Shown here: piece by piece, positions 10,711 through 21,696 of the stretch | How positions within the stretch are numbered: position 1 is the stretch's first letter | Layout of the letters: every line of letters starts with the position of its first letter | Source of the DNA: Rapana venosa | Lineage: Eukaryota > Mollusca > Gastropoda > Neogastropoda > Muricidae | DNA length: 64,000 bases | Reading direction: 5' to 3' | NCBI GenBank assembly: GCA_028751875.1 | Contig: CM054140.1 | Coordinates: 12,061,984-12,125,983, forward strand | The notes under the pieces: generated by a model | What the model saw: the letters and a program-made list of their open reading frames with translations, nothing else | Told to the model about the DNA's origin: nothing | Databases searched by the model: none | Translations under genes and position numbers: made by a program

Positions 10711-11492
10711 ATCAAAATGTTGTTGTCTTGGTTTGCCAGATCCATTTTTCTCAGCTTCACTTTTAGGGTTGCAGTGACAAGGTGGTGATCACTGCCAACA
10801 TCGGCTCCTCTCCTTACTTTTACATGTAGGAGCGATCTCCTCCATGTCCCATTGATCATCAGGTGGTCGATCTGGTTTTTGTCTCTTCCATTGGGGGAAC
10901 ACCAGGTCAGCTTGTAGATCTCAGGGTGTGCAAATAATGTCCCTCCAATGGCTAGGTTGTTTGTCATGCAGAATTCCACCAATCTTTTTCCGTTGTCGTT
11001 TATGCTTCCACATCTTTCTTTTCCCATGGCTCTTTCTTGATTTGTGTTGTCTTTTCCGACTTTTGCATTTAGGTCACCCATCACTATCCTCATGCCATGG
11101 TTTGGTGTGTTTTCCATTTCAGCCTGTAATTGTTCATAAAATGTATCTTTGCTTTCTTCTCCACTGTCGTTGGTTGGTGCATAGCACTGTATGATTGTGG
11201 TATTAGCATGTTTACCTTTCATTCTTATCCTCATCATCCTGCTGTTGATAGGTTTCCACTCCATCAGGCACTTCCCCATTCCTTTCTTCATGATAATTGC
11301 TACTCCCTCATGGTGTTGGTTGTCATCTCTACCACTGTACAGCACTGTCTCTCCTGTGCTGGCTCTGTATTTGCCTGATCCTGTCCATCGGCTTTCAATC
11401 ATTCCGAGAATATGCAAATTGTAGCGTCTCATCTCTGCTGTAACTTGCACTAGTTTTCCTGTCTCAAACATGGTTCTCACATTCCAAAGCAC
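10683..11492 (-). pseudogene. LINE endonuclease domain (APE type)
   Basis: An open frame of about 269 codons begins with LWNVRTM and contains MIESRWTGSGKYR, a QCYAPT segment, GDLNAKVG (the catalytic Asp-Asn pair of exonuclease-endonuclease-phosphatase folds), a DHLMING segment and GSDHHLV near the C-end (the Ser-Asp-His catalytic triad region). This would nick target DNA for target-primed reverse transcription. The frame is intact but belongs to a dead element. Confidence 0.88.
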
Positions 11493-11557
11493 ATAAGTGC
11501 TTGTTCCATTATCCTCGATATAAAAGAATTAAATAAATAAATAAATAAATAAATAAG
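11485..11557 (+). mobile_element. 3' tail fragment of SINE D with (AAAT)n
   Basis: It contains AAGCACATAAGTGCTTGTTC, a small stem-loop, and CCATTATCCTCGATATAAAA, the 3' end seen in other SINE-D copies (23255-23300), followed by (AAAT)n. The stem-loop overlaps the LINE's left boundary. Confidence 0.7.
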
Positions 11558-11569
11558 ATAGTGTGGATC

Positions 11570-12050
11570 TCAGACTCCCTGTGGTAGGTGGCTTGATATT
11601 CCTTCCTCTACAGGTATTATTTCCCTCCCCTTCCATCCTTCACTGCTGTAAAAACCTCTCCACAATACTCCTTCCTTTACAGCTGTCATTCCCTTCCATG
11701 CCAACTGTAGTAAAATAAAAAATAATAAAGAAATAAATAAAAAAAATTTTTTTTAAACCTTACTCTTTCCATTGCAGCTATTACTCCTTCACAATAACAA
11801 CAACCCCCCCCCCCCCTTTAAAAACAACAACAACAACATGTTCAAAATAATCTTATTCCACAGGTTTCATTTCCTTCCACATCTGTCTTCCACAGCTGTA
11901 AAAACATTCGAAAAGAACCTTCCCTTGGTTTAAACAAGATTTTATTCCAAGAAAATCATACCACATACACACTTATAATAATAGAGCAGTAACAAGCTAA
12001 AAGCTTATAATGTGCTCAACACCTTCCCTTTACAGCTATTATTCCCTCCT
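11570..12050 (+). repeat. Decayed tandem repeat with TTTACAG-type motif
   Basis: Diverged units of about 60-110 bases recur, each with a C/T-rich run, an ACAG(G/C)TATTATT-like core, CCCTTCCA and a CTGTAAAAACNTTC-like block (near 11606, 11675, 11772, 11860 and 12030). A further unit lies at 12877-12940. A low-complexity C/AAC run at 11800-11840 interrupts it. No coding sequence. Confidence 0.6.
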
Positions 12051-12460
12051 AAGAAGAAAGATGGAAGGATGGTTAAGATATTTACCTATCTGACAAGTGA
12101 ACCATGAGGTTCTGGGTTCGATTCCAGCCTTGCCCTTTCTTCTCACTTTGAGGAGAAAATTGAAGTGCATGTCAAAGTCATTCAGATTAGACTATAAAAC
12201 CAAGTCCTGGTGTGTGGAAGCATACAGAACATCTTGTGCAAAAATAAAAATCCTCTCTTCCCTCGGGAAGAGTAGGCTATTGTGTGCTGGTAGGAATGGA
12301 TGACAAAATTTCCAAAATGTATGCACACAGGTGTGGTGTTTATACATCATCCCTGAAGTTTGCATGTGGCTGCTTAAATGGTGGGAGAAAGGGAAAAAAA
12401 CTCATACAAAAAACTCTCCCCATTGGTGAACCTCAGAGCTCCACTGCTGCAAAACCCCTA
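12050..12460 (+). mobile_element. SINE C, tRNA-derived, full length
   Basis: It has a tRNA-like head with the A-box-like ATGGTTAAGATAT and the B box GGTTCGATTCC, then the shared body (GCAGAACATCTTGTGC, GAAGAGTAGGCTATTGTGTG, GACAAAATTT) and the shared 3' tail (CATCCCTGAAG, GGTGAACCTCAGAGCTC). A better preserved copy is at 30815-31200. Confidence 0.8.
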
Positions 12461-12635
12461 AAAAATACTCCTTATGGGTTTTTTTTTTGGTTTTGTTTTG
12501 AGATCAGATTTCAGTTGTTCCTGTCAGCAACTATGAAGTGATATAATCACATGCATAGTCTCAGGGATACTGAATAGGGAATTTTTGTTTTCCTACTGCT
12601 ATTGTAATGGATGTGAATAATTCAGCATGCATTAT

Positions 12636-12636
<1 letters not shown>

Positions 12637-12663
<27 letters not shown>
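12637..12663 (+). repeat. (CT)n microsatellite
   Basis: A short CT tract grades into a TTTC-rich segment up to about 12690. Confidence 0.9.
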
Positions 12664-12667
<4 letters not shown>

Positions 12668-13054
12668 CTTTCTTTCTTTCTCTGTTGCTTGTAGTTTCCT
12701 TTTCTTGCCTCGTTCTTCCTTTTTCCTCTGGTTTAATTTTCTGTTCCTGGGGTGCTTTCATACTTCAGCTTCAGGGGTCTTCTTCAATCATCTGCTGTGA
12801 TCAAATGGGTGTGGTCGGTTGGTCTACTTCACTCAGAGATGTCTATGTTTCCTCTTTCAAAAATACTTTTTTCTTTACAGGTATTATCCCCTTCCACCTC
12901 AATCCTGCATTGTTGATACATGTCAAAACCATTGTGAAATGAAACATACCACACCTAGGCCTACATACTAAATTTTTTTTTTAAAGTACAATGGCCATAT
13001 GCTGAAAGAAAGCAGACATGCCCCCAAACCATGTGCTGACATTTTTTTCTTTTT

Positions 13055-13056
13055 TT

Positions 13057-13088
<32 letters not shown>

Positions 13089-13115
13089 GTGTGTGGTGTG
13101 TGTGTGTGTGTGTGT
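13055..13115 (+). repeat. Poly-G and (GT)n tract
   Basis: A G run of about 24 is followed by a (GT)n run. Confidence 0.85.
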
Positions 13116-13159
13116 GGTTTTACAGGTTTTTTCTTAAGCGGACATTTTGTTTGTTAGTT

Positions 13160-13260
13160 TGTTTTTGTTCTTTGGCTAGAGCTCTGAATTTCACCAATGG
13201 TCAGTTTTTGCATATGCAACAGGGTTTTTTTTACCCCCAGCAATAAGAAAGCTACATTCC
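13160..13260 (-). mobile_element. Shared SINE 3' tail module (reverse)
   Basis: It contains GGCTAGAGCTCTGAATTTCA and CACCAATGG, then TTGCATATGCAAC, the complement of the 3' tail of SINE families C and E. No head is attached. Confidence 0.7.
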
Positions 13261-13374
13261 AACTGTGGGGATACAATTGGGAATTGCACCTAAAGAAAGG
13301 CATAAAGTTAAGTGAGAAAATGATTTCAAATGTAATGATTTTTAAAAGTATCTTTTTGTGCCTTATATTTGGGG

Positions 13375-13480
13375 TTTTTTTGCCTTGGCTAGAACTCCCA
13401 GGTTCGCCAATGGTGAGGTTTTGCTTATGCAGTTGTTTTTGCCTACCATGAGAATAGCCACATTCTGATTTGGGTATGTT
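13375..13480 (-). mobile_element. Shared SINE 3' tail module (reverse)
   Basis: It contains TTGGCTAGAACTCCCAGGTT, CGCCAATGGTGAGGTTTTGC and a CCACATTCTGA segment, a second solitary copy of the same tail, 215 bases from the first. Confidence 0.7.
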
Positions 13481-13979
13481 ATTTGAAATAAAACCAGAAG
13501 ATACATATTCAATGTTACCCAAAATTGGCACAGTGTATTGGTGTTATTTTCACAGCTATTAACACTGCACATAAGTTTAGTTTAAGTCAGGTGACATTGA
13601 TGAACAGTCTACATAGATCTGTACATTCACCTTTAGCACTGTAACATGTAAACATGATGACACACCAGGGGCTATGACATAGTGACCGATAACACATTGA
13701 TATGCCATACCCAACAACGCAAGGGCACATAGAGACTAGGGTACATCGAGATGATCCCTGCATACCCATTAAAAATCTGTCCAGTTTTCATAGTAAGTTT
13801 ATATGGGTTAGATCTATAAGCTGGTGGCGTGAGTGGCCTAAAACATATGCAGTACGCACCCAATGCGCCACTAGTTCATTTGAGTTATGCATTTTGGTAA
13901 AGCATCTACCAGAGCACATATTAGTGTAATAAATAATACTAGTTATGTTCCGCTATGTGTGTTCTTGGGAAAAAAACAA

Positions 13980-14091
13980 TTTTGAATAGCTTTTTTTCGT
14001 ATAGCCATTATCCTCGTTCACTCCTATTCCTCTTCCGGTTGCTGCAAGGTGGGAAATCAAAATCTGCTGGTGAAGATTCTCAGCAGTCATA
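13980..14091 (+). promoter_or_regulatory. PSMB2 5' leader and probable core promoter
   Basis: The 110 bases before the PSMB2 start codon include CTCTTCCGGTTG (14029-14040), an ETS-family-like site common at housekeeping TATA-less promoters. I see no TATA box. The start context CATAATGG has A at -3 and G at +4. The transcription start is not visible in the sequence. Confidence 0.45.
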
Positions 14092-14182
14092 ATGGAGTGT
14101 CTGATAGGAATCCAAGGAAAAGATTTTGTTTTGATGGCAGCAGACACTGTTTCAGCCCGAAGCATTGTTAAGATGAAAAATG
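14092..14182 (+). CDS. PSMB2: PSMB2 exon 1
   Basis: It encodes residues 1-30, including [16 protein letters not shown]. The donor is AATG followed by GTTCGT (weak after the GT), phase 1. The start ATG has a good context (A at -3, G at +4), and upstream sequence gives no better start. Confidence 0.93.
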
Positions 14183-15167
14183 GTTCGTGTGTAATTTTCA
14201 TTCTGTTAAATTAAGTTTTCATAAATGTTATTCAGTCACCAACTGGCAGTTCACTCAGTCTAACATCAATCAGGTGCAGCAACTAATTAAGTTATGAATG
14301 GTTCTTACTTCTAGTTCTAGACTTTATACAAAAAAATAAAATGAAGGGGTATTATTCTTTGCCTGTGTATTTCTGAGACTGACAAAACGACTCTCTCTCA
14401 GCTTCATACATTCCATTTCTTATAGTCCATATTTTGTCTTGCTTTCAGGATCATGTCAAATATATACATGTTTGGATACAATGTAACACTGTGATACTGT
14501 GCTATGCCATCCAAACTGAGAATTCAAGGCCATGTTTACACAGTTAAGTTCAGTTGGGGGGGTGGGGAGGTGTTGTTTTTTTAGTTTTCTGATGGAAGCA
14601 TTACTACATACATGAGGTGTGGCATGTTTTGTATTTGTAAACAAAAATCGTGCTGGGAAGATCAAACTGCTTAAATGCTTAGCTTTGAATCACAACATGC
14701 TACAGTGCAAGCTTGAGCCCAGTTGAGGTCCATGCTTGAAAAGCATTTCCTGTTTTTGGCAGCCCCTGGAAATACCACATGACCTTGACCCTGTCAAGCA
14801 CGTGTACCTCAGAGGAAGAAAGGCATTGATGACATAATTGGCAAGCCTGTACCTGTGCTGACCTGCAAGACTGTAAACATCTCCAGCCCAGATGATAATT
14901 TTTAGATAAAGATCTCAATGTTAATTCATCAAGTACTCAGTCAGGCTTCAAAACTCATCATCACCTATGACATGTGTACCTATAAGATTTGAGGCTCATT
15001 GTCTTCTTTATCAGCTATTTCATCTTGTATAGCCTATCCAGTATCACAAACAGAATATGGCTGCAAATGGTGTGACTGTGACATGAGTTGAGCAACAGAA
15101 CATCTCAGATGATTATTTTGTTAGCACAGCCAGAAAGTGTCTTGGGAGAAAAGGAAAGAAGCATCTG

Positions 15168-15203
<36 letters not shown>

Positions 15204-17873
15204 ACTAATACAGTATAGAGTGTGTCACTATGTGTCTATCTCTGTATGCATGCATGAGTATGTGTGTATATACTATATGTGTATGTGTGCATGAGTTCAC
15301 ATTTGGTTTTTCTCTTGGCTAGAGCTCTGAGGTTCACCAGTGGTGATATTTTTGTGTATGAGACTCCCCCCCCCCCCCCCACCACCCACCACCACCTAAT
15401 ACCACCACCATTTACTTCAGCAAGCTGCACTCTGACTTCAGGGATAAGTCCACATATGATTTAAAATTCATGATTGTTAAACATGTGGTGTTTCAGATCA
15501 GGACAAGATGTTCATGTTAAGCGACAAACTGCTGATGGCAGTGGCAGGAGAATCGGGAGACACTGTGCAGTTTGCTGAGTACGTCTCCAAAAACATGCAG
15601 CTCTACAAAATGAGAAATGGTAGTGTGTGTGTGTGTGTGTGTGCATGCACGCACGTGCGTGCGTGTGTGTGTACGTGTGTGTGTGTGCATGAATGCATTT
15701 AGTTGTGTTTGTATTAATTTTTTTTAAGTGTTTATGATATATATTTGTGTGTATGATTATGAGTGGGCCAGTTTTGTGTGTGCAGACCTGTATACATGTC
15801 ATGTGTAGGTCATCATGTGTTGTGTATGTGGGTATGTATGTATTCAAGCATGCATATGTGCAAGTATGTGTGTGCACATGTGTGTGTGAGAGAGACAGAG
15901 TCTGAGTTTGTCATGTCATGCTCTTAGTCTTATGATTGATGTTTTGCAGGGTATGATTTGTCAGCAAATGCAGCAGCTCATTTCACCCGCTGGAACATAG
16001 CTGAAGCACTTCGAACCCAGGTAAATGAACTGGAAAGATCTATCCTTTTTTTTCTTTGCATTTGGTTTTGTCTCTTTCGGGGCCTCGGTAACTTTTAGGT
16101 TGCTGTACTTGGATCGAAGATCTTTTTGGTTGTTTTTAAGGCATGTTACATGCCTCTCATCCCATTAACGTTTTTTTCTTCTAAGTCAGGTTCTTTCAGT
16201 TGTCATCAGTTTTGTAAACCAAAAAGTCTGAATAAGTTATAAACTGGATAACAAGATTCTTCTTCTTCGTTGAACTCTCAAACAGCAACAATTGTTGTCT
16301 GTCATATAGGCGAAAATGCATTGCGCTGCGGTGAAACGCCTGATAAATCAGGCCCAGTACATCTGACTTCAACATGGCAGAAACTTATCTTTTACATCTT
16401 TCTGGAAGAACAGGGCAGGAAAATGGACCAAGAAGGCAGAAAATAGACTAGGAGGTGATGACATGAAGAAAAGGAGCACGGCAGAAAAAAAGAGAGGGAA
16501 TTCCGAGCTCAGAATTTCAAGAAAGTGGAAATGCTGTTCATACTGACAGGCCCTAGGCATACTTGCAGGGGAGGATAACAAGACGATAAGTATGGTTGTA
16601 ATTTTAAGGTGATGTAAGTTGGTAAAGTGTAATATAGTCTCAGAAAAGAGATGGATTCACTTTGGTTGAGATGTGGATGGTTAGAAAAATATGTGTATAA
16701 AGGTTTAGCAGTTGTTTTATGAATTTAATATGGGTTATCAGAAGACAGCAAATTGTATTTTGATTTTGTCAGATTCTTATAAACTGTAATCTTGAGTATT
16801 CTTATTTTATTTTAAAAGTCCTTATCATGTATACCCTTAAAAAGACAAACTATGCAGAACATACTCAGAAATATGTGCTGTTGGTCCAACTGTGGTGCCA
16901 GTGTGGATATTTTCTGGATTTTATTTATTGAATATCTTAATATTAATAGTGTTTTAACAATGCCTTTTAGAAACACCACCCCCCCCCCCCCCCCCCCATT
17001 TTCTTTTTTGTTGTTGAATGGTAGTTATAAAATAGAGAAATTCATTTTACCATCAAAAACAAAAACTGTTGGGTTTGAAAGGGGGAGGGAGGAGCGGGCT
17101 GGAGGAGTGGATGCTTCTTTGATCTAAGAAGTGAAGGACACTACAGCTGAGCTTGACTTCAGTCCCATGGGTCCATGAAGCCATGGGTTCAAATCTCAGC
17201 GACAGTATCTGATGAACAAATGGAGGGGTTTTTTTTTTGGATCTCCCATTCAACTTCAAGTCCAGACCTGCCAGTGCCTGAATTCCCTTTGTGTTTAAAT
17301 AAGCAGATCAAATATGCAATTCATGTCAGCGTTCTGTGGGTTACAGAAACACAAACATACCCAGCATGCACCCTTCACAATGAAATGAGCTGCTCTGAAG
17401 TCATTCGGTCTCAGCTGACACTAGCAGGCAAACCTCCTGTAAAATTACAGGCACAGGAGAAGACCAGGCAGTATAGACCCTGCCCAGTAAGGGAACACAA
17501 AGTAGAAGGGAGAGAAGATAGATATACGAAGTAATTTTCCCCTAAACATTTAAAAACGCGTTTTCAGCGTCCGAAGGTTGTGAACATATTGATGGCTGGT
17601 GCAAACGATGACGGGCCAGCCCTGTATTTCCTGGACTACTTGGGTTCAGTCAACCAGGTTCCCTTCTCTGCGCACGGCTATGGGGGCATGTTCACACTCT
17701 CCTTGATGGACAGATACTACAGAGAAGGTCAGTATAGCCTGTGTGCTTTCATTCTTTTAGATTTTGCTGTAAACAGAGAGGGGTGGGGGGGGGGGGTGGT
17801 AGGAACACATCAATTCTTGTGGTCTTGTTCCAGTTTTATTCCAAAGGGTAATCCCAGCCCACAAAAATACATT

Positions 17874-17906
<33 letters not shown>

Positions 17907-20237
17907 CCTTTTTTGTCATGTTTCTCCCAGGGGAGGTTTGACATTGATGAGCCTTCATCTCTCTCTGTTCTGAGCTTCCTCCTTATTTATGCCCCTTTCT
18001 CTAAGATCATCTGCAATACAGGTAGCCCAGGTTTTGCTAGGTCTTCCCTTTGGTCTCTTTCCATCCACTACGAAGTTCATTGCTCTTTTTATGATGTGGT
18101 GGTCTGCTTTCCGTTGAACGTGCCCAAACCAGATCATCAACTTTGCACATTATCCATAGTTCTTCATTATTGATCCTGTCTTCCCATTTGATCTTTGTCA
18201 TGTAGCCTAGAATTCGGTTTTCACAGCTCTTCAACAAACGTTCGACGGTTTTTGTGAAAACCCACGTCTCCGAACCATACAGGAGAACAGGTCTAATGCA
18301 GGCCTTATATATCAGACAGCGTCTCTCCAGTGGGATTTTCTGATTTCTGAGCAGACTTGCCAATTCTTTCCATTTCTTCCAAGCACTCGCGATCCTGGTT
18401 CTGACAGCTAACTCAGATTTTGCTTCGGAGCTCATCTCTCCCAGGTAGCAGAATTCGTCTACCACTTCTATCTTCCCGTGTTCAAATTCTAGCTCCTTCT
18501 TTCCTGCATCGGTATTGTCTTCACCCTTCTTATTCATACAACTGGGGCAGACAAATACTCCATCCTCCTTCTTCAGACTTTTGAGCAAAAATACATTTTA
18601 CTTGCATATGGAAAATGGCTAGGATAGGAATACATACCTTCGTTCACATGCATGCATGCAGGTGTACCCACACATGCCGGTGCACATACATACATGCAGA
18701 GGGACATGTGCATGCACACAAGAACACGTACACAGAGCTATGTACAATCTCACACACATTTTGCAACCCGTCCTCCCAAACCCATTTCCTCCCTGCCCCA
18801 CCCCACCCCACCTCCAAATTCCATTGGCAGCTATGTAGAATATGTATTGCCAATTTTATTGTGGCTGGCAATCAGTGATAGCTCTAGAACTTAGCATGTG
18901 TCTACTACAAACATAATACTGCATGAATCATACCCTTGAATTTCTCCTAAAATTATGGAAAATCCCTTGAAAACTTCTTGAAATTGATGCAGTGAAGACT
19001 ACATGAACCCTGATACAGTTAACCTCCAATTCTTTGAATGGTGTAATAGATACTGAATGATGACCCTCAAGACTAAGAACAGAATAAAGGAACTATAAAT
19101 TTATTAAAGATAGTAGTAGAAAAAGCAGCCATTGCTTATTTTTTACATCCAGCCCATTAAGAATGAGAAGAAAACACAAACACAGGAAATTACCAATACG
19201 CAGCATAACAACATGAAAATATTTTAAACTGATAACAAGTAAATATTTCTACTAAGAAATATAAGGCAGGAAAATACAGAATGTTATTGTTCTTACTGTT
19301 TGATTTGATTGGATTTGATGTAAGGTTCACAAAAATCTGCTCCAACCAGAAAAAGGGAGTATCCATAATCTTTAGAGATGTGGAAAGAATTGGGTAATGA
19401 TTGTTATATATTTTTGCTTAACAGACATGACCAGAGAAGAGGCACTGGTGCTGCTAAAGGAATGTATCATAGAGGTGAGTGTTCATTGAGATCTAAAACC
19501 TTGTTTGGTGCATGGTGTCATGTAGATTGTCTCTGTATGCTGTGTTAACTGTTTATATTTTCTTCTTTTTGTTGTTGTTGTTCCTCAGCTAGAGCTCCGA
19601 GATTCACCAACTATGAGATTTTGTATATGTGACATTTAAAACAGAAACTTGCAAAATGCTTTATTCTGGGTTCAAAGTTTCAGAATTAGGCATGATATTT
19701 ATGAATAGGGGACGGGATAGCTCAGTGGTCGGAGCACTCGCTTTCCCCCAGCCAAGTTAAGCAGGGTCGAGCGTGGTTACCAGTTGGATGGATGACCGTT
19801 TGCTCGCCTTGGCTTCAGTACAGTTTCCCCTGTTCACCCAGCTGTAAATGGGTACCTGCCCTCTTTAGGGTCAGGGAAGGTAAAGCAGCTGGCCCTAGAA
19901 AAGTGAGGTCTCTGACGCCTCGCTCCCCTACGACCTTATAGGTTATGGGACTCCTTTACCTTTACCTATGTATGAGATGCATATGCCGAAGTCAGATGTG
20001 TTTAACAGCAGAGCAATGCATATTCACTCATATGACACACAACTATAGTTGCTGTCTGAATGTTTGACGTAGAAGAAGTATGAAAGGAAATGATGTGAAA
20101 AACAAAGTTTGCTGTGTGTGTTTCAGATTCAGAAGCGATTTCTGGTGGACACTCCTCGCTTTAAAGTGCGACTGGTGTCCACGATGGGTGTGGAAGACTT
20201 GGGCTATGTCAAGGCGCCTGACCCAATAGAATCCTAA
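14092..20237 (+). CDS. PSMB2: Proteasome subunit beta type-2 (20S beta-4), six exons
   Basis: The joined exons 14092-14182, 15497-15619, 15950-16020, 17568-17727, 19425-19474 and 20127-20237 make 606 bases, 201 residues plus stop, the same length as human PSMB2. Every junction is GT-AG and every phase matches. The protein starts [19 protein letters not shown], has [20 protein letters not shown] in the middle and [19 protein letters not shown] near the end, all close to the vertebrate subunit. Family knowledge: this subunit has the Ntn-hydrolase fold but no catalytic N-terminal threonine, and helps build the beta ring of the 20S core particle in cytosol and nucleus. As expected, no propeptide with a Gly-Thr cleavage site is present. 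TCEANC2 lies 3.4 kb downstream on the same strand. The introns carry SINEs, a LINE fragment and microsatellites. Candidate polyadenylation signals are at 21017 and 21120. Confidence 0.97.
15171..15200 (+). repeat. (GT)n microsatellite in PSMB2 intron 1
   Basis: A 30-base GT tract, followed by a loosely GT-rich stretch to about 15295. Confidence 0.9.
15300..15440 (-). mobile_element. Shared SINE 3' tail module in PSMB2 intron 1
   Basis: It contains TTGGCTAGAGCTCTGAGGTT and CACCAGTGGTGATATTTTTG, the complement of the common SINE tail, then a poly-C and CCACCA low-complexity run and AAGCTGCACTCTGACTTCAG. Confidence 0.75.
15497..15619 (+). CDS. PSMB2: PSMB2 exon 2
   Basis: It encodes residues 31-71 ([20 protein letters not shown] and [18 protein letters not shown]). 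The acceptor is TTTCAG. The donor GTAGTG runs straight into a (GT)n microsatellite. Phase 1 at both ends. Confidence 0.96.
15950..16020 (+). CDS. PSMB2: PSMB2 exon 3
   Basis: It encodes residues 72-95 ([20 protein letters not shown] plus RTQ). The acceptor is TTTTGCAG, the donor GTAAAT, ending in phase 0. Confidence 0.96.
16255..16375 (-). mobile_element. Hairpin-ended short repeat H (reverse), PSMB2 intron 3
   Basis: The minus strand reads from TTGAAGTCAGATGTACTGGG through CGCAGCGCAATGCATTTTCG to the stem-loop GACAGACAACAATTGTTGCT and a (GAA)n tail at 16258-16268. Other copies are at 26058, 33715, 34247 and 37110. Confidence 0.75.
17115..17480 (+). mobile_element. SINE E, tRNA-derived, PSMB2 intron 3
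   Basis: The head has a degenerate A box and the B box GGGTTCAAATCTC. The body has GATCTCCCATTCAACTTCAA, GACCTGCCAGTGCCTGAATT, and CAGCATGCACCCTTCACAAT with GAGCTGCTCTGAAGT. It ends just 85 bases before PSMB2 exon 4. Related copies are at 21697, 27365 (reverse), 53405 and 53943. Confidence 0.8.
17568..17727 (+). CDS. PSMB2: PSMB2 exon 4
   Basis: It encodes residues 96-148, including [20 protein letters not shown] and [18 protein letters not shown]. The acceptor is TTTTCAG, the donor GTCAGT, ending in phase 1. Confidence 0.97.
17880..18585 (-). mobile_element. 5'-truncated LINE, (GAA)n tail, 18-bp target duplication
   Basis: The minus strand encodes the C-terminal end of a non-LTR reverse transcriptase with [39 protein letters not shown] and, after a frameshift, [18 protein letters not shown] with a [15 protein letters not shown] motif. 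The 3' end is a (GAA)n tail, seen as (TTC)n at 17878-17906. The repeat CAAAAATACATTTTACTT flanks it at 17862-17879 and 18586-18603. It lies in PSMB2 intron 4 in reverse orientation. It resembles RTE-like LINEs but is a different family from the one at 7990-11492. Confidence 0.9.
19425..19474 (+). CDS. PSMB2: PSMB2 exon 5
   Basis: A 50-base exon encodes residues 149-165 ([16 protein letters not shown]), the helix before the C-terminal strand. The acceptor is TTAACAG, the donor GTGAGT. Confidence 0.95.
19570..19640 (-). mobile_element. Shared SINE 3' tail fragment (reverse)
   Basis: It contains CCTCAGCTAGAGCTCCGAGA and TTCACCAACTATGAGATTTT. It is a solitary tail in PSMB2 intron 5. Confidence 0.65.
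19708..19962 (+). mobile_element. SINE B, second copy, PSMB2 intron 5
   Basis: It begins with GGGGACGGGATAGCTCAGTG and has AAGTTAAGCAGGGTCGAGCG, TTGGATGGATGACCG and the same 3' end GGGACTCCTTTACCTTTA as the copy at 9940. It lacks the 35-base segment present there. Flanks TATTTATGAATA and TATGTATGAGAT could be a decayed target duplication. Confidence 0.88.
20127..20237 (+). CDS. PSMB2: PSMB2 exon 6 with stop
   Basis: It encodes residues 166-201 ([20 protein letters not shown] and [15 protein letters not shown]) and stops at TAA 20235-20237. The acceptor is TGTTTCAG. Confidence 0.96.
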   Translation: MQKRFLVDTPRFKVRLVSTMGVEDLGYVKAPDPIES

Positions 20238-21016
20238 AAGTCCCTTCACCCCTCATTTTCAGTCCCAGCGTTACGTACATACATAATAAGGAACTGCCTG
20301 GACATTTTTCCCCCATTATGCTCAAATGAGACTAAGATTTGTAAACTGTTGCTTGTCACCCGTGTCAGTGGCAAAGAATGGCTCAGATCTGGACTCTTAT
20401 CGCTAGTCACTACAGCATATGTATTCAGACTGTCAGATATGGGAGTGATGCGTCTATGTGTGAGTATAAGGCAGCAGTTTCTAAGTTATGAATTCCAAGC
20501 TCCGCTTTGTTCGTTAAAGTTAGTTCTTTTAAATGTTATTTACTGTCTCTCTCCCTACGCAAGCATACATATGAAGCAAAATATATATATGCATGCACAC
20601 GCACACACATACGCGTACGCACACACATAATGGGCTTGTTCTGGCTTTGGGTAAATTCTGAATTTTTGTTAAGTGAAGTGGGATTTTGATATGTAATTGA
20701 TGTTAAAAGCTTAAAAGAACAAAAAACAAAGCAAAGAATACAATGTAGGGTTTGATATGCTCTCTGTGCATGAGATGCATGTGTGAGACAAAGTTAATGT
20801 GGCTCAACCATGTTTTATTGACAGTATTGCTGAGTTGTCAGCCATGTTTTGTCCATCTGTGTCATATAGCTTGGAAAATACAATCTTTTGGTTGAATATG
20901 TTGCTATTCAGTATGTAAGTTTTTAACAATGCAAAGTAGCACATTCCTGATGATTCTTGGTTTTGTTTATTGACAGTATGTACTTTTAAAAAAAACGTGC
21001 ATATATGGAGTAAGCT

Positions 21017-21022
21017 AATAAA
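21017..21022 (+). terminator. Candidate PSMB2 polyadenylation signal
   Basis: AATAAA lies 780 bases after the stop codon. A second AATAAA is at 21120-21125. I saw none closer to the stop. Neither is proven to be used. Confidence 0.35.
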
Positions 21023-21206
21023 GATATCAGTGGGTTGATTGTGATAGATATGTAGTATGCATTAGTATTTATAATGTACAAGAAGGTACTATAAGGGTTT
21101 ATTATAACAGGAGAAGAACAATAAAGTATACATGTAATATAGACAGTTACCCAAAATATATGTCAATTCGCACCCTATAATTATATGTCTTCCCTCTGTC
21201 TCTGAT

Positions 21207-21210
<4 letters not shown>

Positions 21211-21261
<51 letters not shown>

Positions 21262-21280
21262 ACACACACACGCGCGCGCG
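21211..21280 (+). repeat. (CA)n microsatellite
   Basis: About 60 bases of CA repeat followed by a short CG-containing (CGCG) stretch. Confidence 0.92.
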
Positions 21281-21522
21281 CATGCATGCACGCAAATTTG
21301 AGTTGCGAGTTTGATTTTAAAGTTGGTGTTGAAAATGTTTTGATTTTTAAGTTGATATGGAAAATATTTTAATCTTTAAACTGATGTTGCCAAAACAAAA
21401 TTCATTAAAAACAAAAGAGACTGGAGTTCCCTTTTTTGGTCAGTGTTGTTATCTAAGTGTGTGTGTTGTCAAATGGTTATGAAGATCCTTCCTCCTCTTT
21501 AACTCTGCTCTCTGTCTATCTC

Positions 21523-21527
21523 TCTCT

Positions 21528-21610
<83 letters not shown>
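21523..21610 (+). repeat. (CT)n microsatellite
   Basis: A nearly pure CT tract of about 90 bases. Confidence 0.95.
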
Positions 21611-21614
<4 letters not shown>

Positions 21615-21696
21615 CACTCGCTCCCAACTTACACCCACCCACACCTCTATTGAAGCCTCTGTTTGTTAATACCATAACCTGACCATAACTTGGACT

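Larger units (their letters stand above)
7990..11492 (-). mobile_element. RTE-like non-LTR retrotransposon, inactive
   Basis: Reading on the minus strand from 11492, the element shows in order an apurinic endonuclease domain (11492-10683), a basic linker (10710-10240), a reverse transcriptase (about 9632-8600) and a C-terminal region with a YLGS motif and an LLYGSECW motif (8603-8229), then a degraded RGxPK-type tail to about 8000. The endonuclease resembles proteins annotated in many genomes as craniofacial development protein 2-like, a hallmark of RTE/BovB-type LINEs. Two SINEs interrupt it at 9645-10227. Frameshifts near 9081, 8900 and 8600 and an in-frame stop just after the SINE site make it non-functional. 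Clade assignment is from motif memory and is moderately certain. Confidence 0.85.
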
